A DNA stretch of 20,149 nucleotides from Avisuccinivibrio_A sp964399665 (GTDB taxonomy: Bacteria > Pseudomonadota > Gammaproteobacteria > Enterobacterales > Succinivibrionaceae): NCBI GenBank assembly GCA_964399665.1, contig CAYNSI010000014.1, forward strand, positions 1 through 20,149, given 5' to 3'. The stretch's first letter is position 1. Each line of letters begins with the position of its first letter. Below the pieces are notes generated by a model. That model did not search any database, had not been told where the DNA came from, and saw nothing but the letters and a program-made list of their open reading frames with translations. Below are positions 1 to 6,997 of the stretch, piece by piece. Both the position numbers and the translations under genes were made by a program.

Positions 1-62
1 TCATAGTATGTCCATAGTTTTTTGTGGTTAAGATTTATCGGGGGGTATTATAGCCAATGTTG

Positions 63-68
63 TATAAT
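63..68 (+). promoter_or_regulatory. candidate -10 box upstream of rlmE
   Basis: A perfect TATAAT lies about 33 bp upstream of the rlmE start codon. I see no convincing -35 hexamer at 16-18 bp, no extended -10 TG, and no sigma32-type CCCCAT box, although rlmE-ftsH is a heat-shock operon in E. coli. Only the -10 element is supported by the sequence. Confidence 0.3.
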
Positions 69-101
69 CTTGACCTTGGATAGGTAAATAAAGAACTTAA
101 T

Positions 102-770
102 ATGGCGGCAAAAAAAAGGAGTGCCGGTCAAAGCCGCTGGCTTAAGGAACATTTTGACGATCCTTATGTTAGACAGGCCCACAAAAGAGGCATGCGCTCA
201 AGGGCAGGATTTAAGCTTGAACAGCTCCAGCAAAAAGACCATCTTTTAAAGCCTGGGTTTATCGTGGTAGATTTGGGAGCCGCCCCCGGTGGCTGGTCGG
301 AATATGCCGTAAAATGTGTGGGAGAAAAAGGAAAGGTCATTGCTGTGGATATTCTGCCCCTAAAACCAATTAAGGGGGTTACTTTCCTGCAGGGTGATTT
401 TCGCGAGGATGAGGTATTTTTAGGCATATATGACGTGGTAAAAGAAGGGGCTGATGTGGTGCTTTCTGATATGGCCCCCAACATGTCCGGCATAAATGGA
501 ATAGATCAGCCAAGGGCCATGCTGTTGTCAGAGCTTGCCCTTGATATGGCAAGAAGAGTTCTCAAAAAAGGCGGCTCATTGGTAGTAAAGGTTTTTACCG
601 GTCAGGGGTCACAGGAGTTTTTGACAGAAGTAAAAAAGGATTTTATGACCGTAAGGGTAAGAAAACCTGATGCATCAAGGGACAGATCCAGGGAAGTTTA
701 CATAATAGGACAGGGTTTTAAAGGTCATGAACTAAGCGGAGTTTCTCCAAAGGCAGAACATTCGGCTTAA
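102..770 (+). CDS. rlmE: 23S rRNA 2'-O-ribose U2552 methyltransferase RlmE (RrmJ/FtsJ)
   Basis: This 222-residue SAM-dependent enzyme methylates the 2'-O of U2552 in the A-loop of 23S rRNA, a late step in 50S maturation. The family's K-D-K-E catalytic tetrad is visible as K38 (SRAGFKLEQL), D123 (LSDMAPNMSG), K163 (LVVKVF) and E198 (SREVYI). The SAM-binding motif I is VDLGAAPGGWS at about residues 56-66. Length matches the family (about 209 in E. coli) plus a short variable tail. The ATG at 102 gives the usual basic N-terminus (MAAKKRSAGQSRWLKEH), but its Shine-Dalgarno is weak. ftsH follows 76 bp downstream on the same strand, as in E. coli, so the two are probably cotranscribed. Confidence 0.97.
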   Translation: MAAKKRSAGQSRWLKEHFDDPYVRQAHKRGMRSRAGFKLEQLQQKDHLLKPGFIVVDLGAAPGGWSEYAVKCVGEKGKVIAVDILPLKPIKGVTFLQGDFREDEVFLGIYDVVKEGADVVLSDMAPNMSGINGIDQPRAMLLSELALDMARRVLKKGGSLVVKVFTGQGSQEFLTEVKKDFMTVRVRKPDASRDRSREVYIIGQGFKGHELSGVSPKAEHSA

Positions 771-846
771 TGTTAAGAAGAATACAAAACGGTGCGGAAT
801 TTTTGTGCAGCTTGAATTAGAGAGCATGGAACAGTAAAGGAAATCT

Positions 847-3099
847 ATGGCAAAGAACCTTATTTTATGGCTCGTTATAGCGGTTATTTTGATGTCGCTT
901 TTTGAGTCTTTTAGTACCACCGAGAACACCGGCAGGACTATTGATTACACCTCTTTTGTAAGGGAGGTGCAGCAGGATCAAATTTCCGAGGTGGTTTTTG
1001 ATGGTCAGGTAATAAGCGGCATGAGGCGCAATGGTGAACATTTTATTACGGTAATGCCTCTGCAGGACAACACGTTATTGGATAATCTTTTTGCCCACAA
1101 TGTGCGCGCTTCGGGAACCCGCCCTGAAGAGCCAAGTTTCCTGACCTCTGTGTTTATATCCTGGTTCCCGATGATCCTGCTGATTGCAGTTTGGATCTTC
1201 TTTATGCGCCAGATGAACGGAGGCGGCAAGGGCAATCCACTTTCCTTTGGCAAGAGCAAGGCCAAGCTTTTAAGCGAAAATCAGGTTAAAACCACCTTCT
1301 CTGATGTGGCAGGATGCGATGAAGCCAAGGATGATGTAGTTGAGCTGGTTGATTTTCTAAAAGATCCTACCAAGTATTCCAAGCTTGGCGGCAGAATCCC
1401 CCGCGGTGTTTTGATGGTTGGCCCTCCCGGTACCGGCAAAACCCTTCTGGCCCGTGCTATAGCAGGTGAGGCCAAGGTCCCCTTCTTTTCAATTTCAGGC
1501 TCTGATTTTGTGGAAATGTTCGTAGGTGTTGGAGCCTCGCGTGTCCGCGATATGTTCCAGACTGCCAAAAAGAATGCCCCCTGCATCATTTTTATCGATG
1601 AAATTGATGCCGTTGGTCGTAAAAGGGGTGCAGGATTAGGCGGCGGCCACGATGAAAGAGAGCAGACTTTAAACCAGCTTTTGGTGGAAATGGACGGCTT
1701 TGATGGTTTTGAGGCAGTGATTGTAATTGCCGCCACCAACAGACCTGATGTTCTGGATCCTGCCCTGCTGCGTCCCGGGCGCTTTGACAGACAGGTAATG
1801 GTGGGGCTTCCCGATGTCAGGGGCAGGGAGCAGATCCTCAAGGTGCACATGAGGAAGGTGCCCCTTGCCAAGGATGTTGATCCTGCAGTATTGGCCCGCG
1901 GTACTCCGGGATTTTCAGGAGCTGAACTTGCCAACCTGGTAAATGAGGCTGCTTTAGCTGCTGCAAGAGCCAATCTTCGCACTGTAACTATGCATGAGTT
2001 TGAGCTTGCCAAGGATAAACTTTTGATGGGTGCAGAACGCAGATCTATGGCAATGAATGAGCATGAGAAGATCAATACCGCCTATCATGAGGCAGGCCAC
2101 ACCATAGTAGGACGTTTAGTCCCCGAGCATGATCCCGTATATAAGGTTTCCATTATTCCAAGAGGCAGGGCCCTTGGTGTTACCATGTATCTTCCCGAGC
2201 AGGATCGCTACAGTCAGTCGCGCCAGTACCTGCTGTCCAATATCAGCACTCTTTTTGCAGGGCGTATCGCAGAGGGTATGATGTTTGGTGATGATGCAGT
2301 TACTACAGGTGCCTCCAATGACATTGAAAGGGCAACGGATTTGGCAAGGCGTATGGTAACCCGCTGGGGCATGAGCAAAAGACTTCCTCCCATCCAATTT
2401 GATCATGACAATGACAGGGCAATTTACCTGGGGGGCGGCACCACCCAGACCATGATGGTATCCGATAAGACTGCTTTGATTATAGATGAGGAAATTGCTG
2501 AAATAATCAACAGCTGCTACCAGAAGGCTTATGACATCCTGGACGCCAACCGCGATATTCTTGAGGCCATGAAGGATGCACTGCTTAAGTATGAAACCCT
2601 GGATGCCGAGCAGATTGACGATTTGATGGAAAGAAGGCCGGTAAGAGAGCCGGCTGTGTACGAGGCAGATCCTGAAAACAGCAATGATGCAGGAGGCAGT
2701 ACTGCAGATACTGCAAAATCTGATAGCAAAAAAGAAGATCCTGCAAAAGCCATAAAAGATCCAGAAAATAAACCTGAGGCACAACCTGAAGAAAAACCTT
2801 CTGAAGACACAAAAGAAGAAAAGCTGCAAGATGACGGCCCCAAGGAAGATGTAAAAGAAGATCTTGCAAAAGAGAAAGTCAAACAGGATGAGACTTCTCC
2901 CATAAGATCCGGTGCCAGTCCAGAAAATACCGGGGATGGAAATGAATCTTCAAAGACAAGTGAGGCTTCTTTTGATAATGAAGTAAAATCAGCTCAGGAT
3001 GATCTATCCTCTGATAATTCCCATTCCGGGGTTGATGCTACCTCTGATGAGCGGGGCTATGCCCCCTCAAGGGCAAGACGCAAAGATCCCAAAAAGTAG
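847..3099 (+). CDS. ftsH: ATP-dependent zinc metalloprotease FtsH, with extended acidic/lysine-rich C-terminal tail
   Basis: FtsH is a hexameric inner-membrane AAA+ protease that degrades membrane proteins and regulators; LpxC and sigma32 are E. coli substrates. Two membrane segments (about residues 4-21 and 100-119) bracket a periplasmic loop. Walker A is GPPGTGKT at 192-199 and Walker B is FIDEID at 249-254. The zinc site is HEAGH (H414, H418) with D492, the same numbering as E. coli. The start has AAAGG a few bases upstream. The core ends near residue 600, and residues about 600-750 form a low-complexity tail rich in Lys, Glu, Asp and Ser. E. coli FtsH is only about 645 residues, so the tail is roughly 100 residues longer. 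The reading frame stays open to a basic end (SRARRKDPKK), and the folP-like gene starts 11 bp later. Confidence 0.98.
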   Translation: MAKNLILWLVIAVILMSLFESFSTTENTGRTIDYTSFVREVQQDQISEVVFDGQVISGMRRNGEHFITVMPLQDNTLLDNLFAHNVRASGTRPEEPSFLTSVFISWFPMILLIAVWIFFMRQMNGGGKGNPLSFGKSKAKLLSENQVKTTFSDVAGCDEAKDDVVELVDFLKDPTKYSKLGGRIPRGVLMVGPPGTGKTLLARAIAGEAKVPFFSISGSDFVEMFVGVGASRVRDMFQTAKKNAPCIIFIDEIDAVGRKRGAGLGGGHDEREQTLNQLLVEMDGFDGFEAVIVIAATNRPDVLDPALLRPGRFDRQVMVGLPDVRGREQILKVHMRKVPLAKDVDPAVLARGTPGFSGAELANLVNEAALAAARANLRTVTMHEFELAKDKLLMGAERRSMAMNEHEKINTAYHEAGHTIVGRLVPEHDPVYKVSIIPRGRALGVTMYLPEQDRYSQSRQYLLSNISTLFAGRIAEGMMFGDDAVTTGASNDIERATDLARRMVTRWGMSKRLPPIQFDHDNDRAIYLGGGTTQTMMVSDKTALIIDEEIAEIINSCYQKAYDILDANRDILEAMKDALLKYETLDAEQIDDLMERRPVREPAVYEADPENSNDAGGSTADTAKSDSKKEDPAKAIKDPENKPEAQPEEKPSEDTKEEKLQDDGPKEDVKEDLAKEKVKQDETSPIRSGASPENTGDGNESSKTSEASFDNEVKSAQDDLSSDNSHSGVDATSDERGYAPSRARRKDPKK

Positions 3100-3110
3100 G
3101 CGGAGAGTTC

Positions 3111-3947
3111 ATGAAATTAAGGATCAAAGGTGAAATAACCGAGATTGAAGCCCCATGCATCTGCGGGATCGTGTCACTTAAAGCTGATGCTGTCCTTGAT
3201 CTGGAAGAACTTATCGCCAGGGCGGCAAGACTTACGGAAGAAGGGGCACAGTTTCTTGAAGTAGGCGTTGAGAACTGCCAGGATGAGGATGTTGAACTTA
3301 AGCTTCTGCCTGATGCCGTAGCCGCAGTTTCCAGGACAACCTCATGCTTTGTTGCAGTGCATGCCCGTCATCCTGAGGTTATGAGAAGGTGCTGTGAAAA
3401 CGGTGCGGTTATGATTGTATCCTCCGATGCGCTCAGAACCGAAGGTGCCCTGGAGATGGCAGCCTCCCTGAAGGTGCCCATCTGCCTAATGTGCAATATA
3501 AAATTTGAAGAAGACAATACCGATCCTACCGCTGCCGTATCAGAGTTTTTATACGAGCGGCTTGATGCCTGTCTTAATGCCGGGATTGCCCGTTCCCATA
3601 TTATTCTTGATCCGGCGCCAGGGGTAAAAAATTCTTTGAAAATCAGGCTGAAGGCCATAGGCAGACTGCATACATTTAAAAGCTTTGCCCTGCCTCTTTC
3701 CATTGCAGTACCAAGAGTCCTGCCTTTTACGGATGAACCTGTAATTGATCATCCGGGAGTCTATGCTGCACTTGCTCTTTTTGCAGTAGACTCGGGAGTA
3801 AGTCTGATAAGGACAGCCAAGGTTGGTGAAGTGGCCTTGGCAATCGATACTCATCTTGTCTGTTCTAAAAGCGCAGAACCCTTCAGGCTGTCAAAAGCAA
3901 TATTCAAAGCCATCAAGAAAAAGCGCGAATCGCTTAAAATCCTGTAG
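3111..3947 (+). CDS. folP: dihydropteroate synthase (FolP) homologue lacking most active-site residues
   Basis: The 278-residue product aligns over its whole length with dihydropteroate synthase (pABA plus dihydropterin pyrophosphate to dihydropteroate, folate synthesis). It sits in the conserved ftsH-folP-glmM slot. Preserved landmarks include GIV at 19-21, GAQFLEVG at 45-52, PEVMRR at 88-93, GALE at 112-115, PICLM at 123-127, ILDP at 165-168 and LIR at 232-234. By my hand alignment to E. coli FolP, these functional residues are changed: N22 to S22, S61-T62-R63 to N55-C56-Q57, D96 to H84, N115 to V103, K221 to V203, H257 to A236. GFGF after LDP is replaced. Only D167 (E. coli D185) and R234 (E. 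coli R255) survive. The frame is intact, with GGAG before the ATG, and glmM begins 8 bp later. It is best read as a pseudoenzyme or repurposed paralogue, not a proven synthase. Confidence 0.82.
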   Translation: MKLRIKGEITEIEAPCICGIVSLKADAVLDLEELIARAARLTEEGAQFLEVGVENCQDEDVELKLLPDAVAAVSRTTSCFVAVHARHPEVMRRCCENGAVMIVSSDALRTEGALEMAASLKVPICLMCNIKFEEDNTDPTAAVSEFLYERLDACLNAGIARSHIILDPAPGVKNSLKIRLKAIGRLHTFKSFALPLSIAVPRVLPFTDEPVIDHPGVYAALALFAVDSGVSLIRTAKVGEVALAIDTHLVCSKSAEPFRLSKAIFKAIKKKRESLKIL

Positions 3948-3955
3948 GAAGAACC

Positions 3956-5290
3956 ATGCAGCGTAAATTTTTTGGTACTGACGGCGTTAGGGGCCGGGTG
4001 GGAGAATTTCCTATTACTCCTGAATTTGTAATGAGACTGGGCATGGCAGCAGGCAGAGTTTTGACAAAAGGCAGGGGCTCAAGGGTAATCATAGGAAAGG
4101 ATACCCGTTTATCAGGTTATATGTTTGAGGCCGCCTTAGAATCAGGATTCAGCGCCCAGGGGGTTTCCACGGTGCTGCTAGGTCCTATGCCCACACCTGC
4201 TATCTCTTATCTTACCAGGGCATTCAGAGCAGATTTGGGAGTGGTAATTTCAGCCTCCCATAATCCTTTTTATGACAATGGCATTAAGTTTTTCTCAAAA
4301 GAAGGCACCAAGCTTCCTGATGAAGTGGAATTTAAGATTGAGCAGGCTCTGGAAGGGGAGCTTAAAATTGATGATCCCAAAAGTCTTGGCAGAGCGTACC
4401 GCCAGGAAGACGCCCCGGGCCGCTATGTAGAATTTTGCAAAAGCTGTTTTGACTCCAATTTAAGTTTGGACGGTTTGACCATTGTCTTAGACTGCGCCAA
4501 CGGCGCTACCTACCATGTTGCCCCGCTGGTGTTCAGGGAACTGGGGGCACAGGTCATTACCATAGGAACCAATCCTGACGGCATTAATATCAATGATGCT
4601 GTAGGCTCCACCCATCCTGAAGCTTTAATTGCCAAAGTGTTATCCTCCAAGGCAGATTTGGGGATCGCTTTTGACGGCGACGGAGATCGCGTCATTATGG
4701 CAGACAGCAGTGGAAGGCTTTTGGACGGGGACGTAATTTTGTATATCACAGCCTGCGATCTTAAGGATCATGGCGAGTTAAAAGGCGGCGTGGTCGGAAC
4801 TTTAATGTCCAATCTGGGATTGGAGCTTGCCTTAAGGGACAAGGGTATTGATTTTGTAAGATCTCAGGTAGGAGATCGCTATGTTATGGAGATTCTGAGG
4901 GAAAAGGATTGGCGCCTTGGAGGGGAAAACAGCGGGCATGTCATCTGTCTTGATTATGTTTCAACCGGAGATGGTATTGTGTCAGCCCTCCAGGTCCTCA
5001 AAGCTGCCTTAAGACAGCAAAAAAGCATTGCAGATTTGGCAAAACCTCAAATGCTGCCCCAGGAGCTTATCAACTTAAGACTGCCCCAGGGGTTTAATGT
5101 CCTGACCGATGATGTCGTAAAGAATGAAGTTAAAGAAGTGGAAAAAATTCTGGGACCAAGAGGCAGGGTGCTTATGAGAAAATCGGGCACGGAACCTGTC
5201 GTAAGGGTGATGGTCGAAGGTGAAGATCGCAGCAGGGTACGCGATTTGGCAGAAAGGATTGCCGATTTAATCAGAAATCAGGCCGAATAG
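3956..5290 (+). CDS. glmM: phosphoglucosamine mutase GlmM
   Basis: GlmM interconverts glucosamine-6-phosphate and glucosamine-1-phosphate in the cytoplasm, feeding UDP-GlcNAc for peptidoglycan and lipopolysaccharide. At 444 residues it matches the family (445 in E. coli). The N-terminus FGTDGVRG is diagnostic. The phospho-serine loop SASHNP puts the catalytic serine at S101. The Mg-binding loop is DGDGDR at 240-245, the sugar-binding loop GGENSGH runs to H328, and the phosphate-binding loop is RKSGTEP at 408-414. The ATG is preceded by GGAAGAA, and it starts 8 bp after the folP-like stop, so the two are very probably cotranscribed and perhaps translationally coupled. Nothing in the enzyme looks degraded, in contrast to its upstream neighbour. 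Confidence 0.98.
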   Translation: MQRKFFGTDGVRGRVGEFPITPEFVMRLGMAAGRVLTKGRGSRVIIGKDTRLSGYMFEAALESGFSAQGVSTVLLGPMPTPAISYLTRAFRADLGVVISASHNPFYDNGIKFFSKEGTKLPDEVEFKIEQALEGELKIDDPKSLGRAYRQEDAPGRYVEFCKSCFDSNLSLDGLTIVLDCANGATYHVAPLVFRELGAQVITIGTNPDGININDAVGSTHPEALIAKVLSSKADLGIAFDGDGDRVIMADSSGRLLDGDVILYITACDLKDHGELKGGVVGTLMSNLGLELALRDKGIDFVRSQVGDRYVMEILREKDWRLGGENSGHVICLDYVSTGDGIVSALQVLKAALRQQKSIADLAKPQMLPQELINLRLPQGFNVLTDDVVKNEVKEVEKILGPRGRVLMRKSGTEPVVRVMVEGEDRSRVRDLAERIADLIRNQAE

Positions 5291-5352
5291 GGGCTATTGG
5301 GCAGAAGAGCCTGTTTTTAAGCAGGATGCTGCAGCAAGGGTATGGTGAGGTA

Positions 5353-5381
5353 TTGCACTTAGGGATAAAAGCTAGTATCAT
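5353..5381 (+). promoter_or_regulatory. sigma70-type promoter for secG
   Basis: TTGCAC (5353-5358) and TATCAT (5376-5381) are separated by exactly 17 bp within the 112-bp glmM-secG spacer. Transcription would start near 5388, giving a leader of about 27 nt before the secG ATG. This would let secG be expressed independently of the upstream glmM operon. Confidence 0.6.
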
Positions 5382-5414
5382 GCCTGACGCGTTTTAGAGT
5401 GCTTGGATACATTT

Positions 5415-5801
5415 ATGTACGAGATTGTCATAATCTTCTTTTTGCTGATAGCAATTGCCATGGTGGCACTTATTTTAGTGCAGCAGGGCAAGGGTGCTGG
5501 AATGGGTGCTTCTTTTGGAGCAGGCGCTTCTAATACGGTTTTCGGCGCTGTAGGATCCGGTAATTTCCTAACCCGCACCACCTGGATTTTGGTGATTTTG
5601 TTTTTTGCTATCTGTCTTTTTATCTCCTGGCTGCAAAAAGACCGTCAGGAAGAAAGCGGCAGCTTTACCAATATAGCAGCACAAAGTGTCGAGGAGCAGA
5701 CTGTTGGGGCGGCCTCTGCACCTGCGCTTCCTGCTGATGTTCCTGCCGTGCCTGCAGATGTCCCGGTACTGTCAGACAGTGAAGGCTCCTCAGCCAATTA
5801 G
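5415..5801 (+). CDS. secG: protein translocase subunit SecG
   Basis: SecG is the small auxiliary subunit of the SecYEG translocon in the inner membrane. The N-terminus MYEIVIIFFLLIAIAMVALI is the first membrane segment. It is followed by the family signature QQGKGAGMGASFGAGASNTVFG, split around residues 22-43, and GSGNFLTR. A second membrane segment lies at about 56-73 (WILVILFFAICLFISWL). The remaining C-terminal tail is Ala/Pro-rich with a repeated PADVP. I chose the ATG at 5415 because it gives the canonical MYE start of E. coli SecG; an in-frame TTG at 5403 would add four residues (MDTF). Length is 128 residues against 110 in E. coli, and the extra is in the tail. In E. coli a tRNA-Leu follows secG; none is visible here. 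Confidence 0.95.
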   Translation: MYEIVIIFFLLIAIAMVALILVQQGKGAGMGASFGAGASNTVFGAVGSGNFLTRTTWILVILFFAICLFISWLQKDRQEESGSFTNIAAQSVEEQTVGAASAPALPADVPAVPADVPVLSDSEGSSAN

Positions 5802-5811
5802 CATTTAACCT

Positions 5812-5840
5812 GGCGGATCATCAATCAGGTCTGCCTTTTT
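5812..5840 (+). terminator. candidate rho-independent terminator after secG
   Basis: GGCGGA (5812-5817) can pair with TCTGCC (5830-5835) with one G-U pair and a 12-nt loop. TTTTT follows directly. It lies 11 bp after the secG stop, between convergent secG and fau. The stem is short, so this is moderate evidence. Confidence 0.45.
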
Positions 5841-5888
5841 ACAGCTTTTTTCGGCGCAAAATGGAATGCTTTTAAGCCCCCGGGTTAG

Positions 5889-6491
5889 CTAATAATACTT
5901 TTTTGAAAAAATGTAATGCTTTGAGGGGGTTATGACCTCATCTAAAGGCATATCCCAATGTTCAGCGGCAATGGCAGGCATCATTTGAAAATCATAGGCA
6001 AGTCCTATGGTAATGCAGTTTGCAGACAGCTTTTTTAACAGCCTGTCGTAATAACCTCCCCCCATGCCCATGCGATTGCCGTTTAAATCAAAAGCAAGCA
6101 GCGGGAGTAAGACAAGCTCAAAAATATCCGTGCCTATATAACGCTCATGGTAGGGCGGCGGCTCCAAAATTCCAAAGCGGTTTTTAATAAGCTCACTATT
6201 GTCTTCATAAGTGTAAAAATCCATATGCCCCTTATGCTTAGGATCGATTACCGGCAAAGCCACACAGTGGCCCAGGGATTCTAATTTAAGATTAAGATTT
6301 GCAGTTGAAATTTCATGATGTGCTGAGATGTAGGATCCTATAAGGCGTTTTTCATTTAAAAAAGGGTGCACAAGTACTTTTTGCATGACCTTAAAAGAGA
6401 GCTCTTTTTCATCTTCTCCTGATACTGCAGCACGAAGTTTTCTCATCTTATCGCGCAGATTGGCGCGATATTTTTTGGTGTGGTTCAGCAT
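5889..6491 (-). CDS. fau: 5-formyltetrahydrofolate cyclo-ligase
   Basis: This ATP-dependent cytoplasmic enzyme (YgfA/MTHFS family) converts 5-formyl-THF to 5,10-methenyl-THF, recycling a folate storage form. The signature GMGGGYYDRLL near residue 142 is the family phosphate/ATP-binding loop. MPLDEVITPSKHYIF near the C-terminus also matches the family (E. coli MPLPAVVTPSK). The N-terminal ANLRDKMRKLRAAVSGEDE is the usual basic helix. At 200 residues it is slightly longer than E. coli (182). Its ATG lies inside the end of zapA with a 7-bp overlap and no good Shine-Dalgarno, so translational coupling to zapA is likely. It shows that the cell handles reduced folates even though the nearby FolP homologue looks inactive. 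Confidence 0.95.
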   Translation of the reverse strand: MLNHTKKYRANLRDKMRKLRAAVSGEDEKELSFKVMQKVLVHPFLNEKRLIGSYISAHHEISTANLNLKLESLGHCVALPVIDPKHKGHMDFYTYEDNSELIKNRFGILEPPPYHERYIGTDIFELVLLPLLAFDLNGNRMGMGGGYYDRLLKKLSANCITIGLAYDFQMMPAIAAEHWDMPLDEVITPSKHYIFSKKYY

Positions 6492-6781
6492 GGAAGATCT
6501 TTGTCCATGACCGCTTCAAGCTCACTGAGTTTTTTTTCTACCTCAGCAAGAAAGGGGGAACTGCCCCTCTCGATTTCCTTTTTCTGCGACAAAGCTTTTA
6601 AAGCGGTGAGAATGGCTGCCTGCTGGGGGGTTAAATTAGGGCTTGCAAGCAGAAGTTTTGCCAGGAGATCTTTGAATAAAGCTATTGCACCTCTAAGATC
6701 TGCCTCATCTTCTTTAGGGCATGAGAGCGTAAAACTCTCTCCCAGAAGAGAGCATGTGACAGTAACCTTATTATCTTCCAT
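6485..6781 (-). CDS. zapA: cell division protein ZapA
   Basis: ZapA is a small coiled-coil protein that cross-links FtsZ filaments at the division ring. The 98-residue product has the family layout. An N-terminal beta segment (KVTVTCSLLGESFTLSCP) precedes helices with DLRGAIALFKDLLAKLLLA and a C-terminal coiled coil ending in KKLSELEAVMDK. A strong GGGAGG sits about 7 nt before the ATG. It is the upstream gene of a zapA-fau transcript. Similarity among ZapA proteins is low, so the call rests partly on size, the beta-coil layout and the conserved fau neighbour. Confidence 0.88.
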   Translation of the reverse strand: MEDNKVTVTCSLLGESFTLSCPKEDEADLRGAIALFKDLLAKLLLASPNLTPQQAAILTALKALSQKKEIERGSSPFLAEVEKKLSELEAVMDKDLPC

Positions 6782-6790
6782 AAAATGCCT

Positions 6791-6812
6791 CCCAAATTAA
6801 GCTTAATTGGGG
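6791..6812 (-). promoter_or_regulatory. 22-bp palindrome overlapping the zapA Shine-Dalgarno
   Basis: An 11+11 bp dyad with one mismatch is centred between 6801 and 6802. Its core AATTAAGCTTAATT (6795-6808) is a perfect 14-bp palindrome. It covers part of the zapA Shine-Dalgarno (cctccc on the + strand, 6788-6793). It could be a protein operator or a cruciform/RNA element limiting zapA translation. With no loop bases, a DNA-binding site is more natural than an RNA hairpin. Confidence 0.45.
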
Positions 6813-6838
6813 GTGCCGCAATTGTCAAGGCGTCAAAT

Positions 6839-6868
6839 ATTATATTTAATTTCAAATAGTTACTTTAA
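6839..6868 (-). promoter_or_regulatory. candidate zapA promoter
   Basis: On the minus strand a perfect TATAAT (6844-6839) lies 18 bp downstream of TTAAAG (6868-6863), a weak -35. Transcription would start near 6832, upstream of the palindrome at 6791-6812, so that palindrome would lie in the zapA leader. Confidence 0.45.
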
Positions 6869-6898
6869 CTTCAAGCCTTTTTTCAGACTGGTTTTTGT

Positions 6899-6958
6899 CT
6901 TGATCTCAAGACCTCTTGGGACTATACTTTGCCACTTGAAATCAAGCACCTTAAGGTG
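6899..6958 (+). promoter_or_regulatory. paired CTTGA-N2-TCAAG dyads and CACCTTAAGGTG palindrome at the rluB promoter
   Basis: CTTGATCTCAAG (6899-6910) and CTTGAAATCAAG (6935-6946) share the same dyad arms, CTTGA and TCAAG, with 2-bp centres, and their centres are 36 bp apart. The first overlaps the -35 box of the rluB promoter; the second lies just past the -10. A perfect 12-bp palindrome CACCTTAAGGTG (6947-6958) abuts the second. The layout is what one expects of a repressor with paired operators, but I know of no named regulator for this motif. Confidence 0.5.
6900..6928 (+). promoter_or_regulatory. sigma70-type promoter for rluB
   Basis: TTGATC (6900-6905) and TATACT (6923-6928) are spaced by 17 bp. 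Transcription would begin near 6935 and the leader to the GTG start at 6998 would be about 63 nt. The promoter is divergent to the zapA promoter in the same spacer. Confidence 0.6.
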
Positions 6959-6997
6959 ACTTTTTATTGATTGGTTGTTCGGCTTCAAAGGTGTTGT

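Noticed and set aside
1..4. Possible start codon of a divergent gene (yhbY position) on the minus strand at 4-2
   Set aside because: Only one codon would lie inside the window, so it cannot be supported.
5403..5414. TTG at 5403 as the secG start
   Set aside because: The ATG at 5415 gives the canonical MYE N-terminus of SecG.
6971..6997. TTG at 6971 as the rluB start
   Set aside because: The GTG at 6998 has a proper Shine-Dalgarno and gives MSEKLQKVLAR as in E. coli RluB; the upstream nine residues are atypical.
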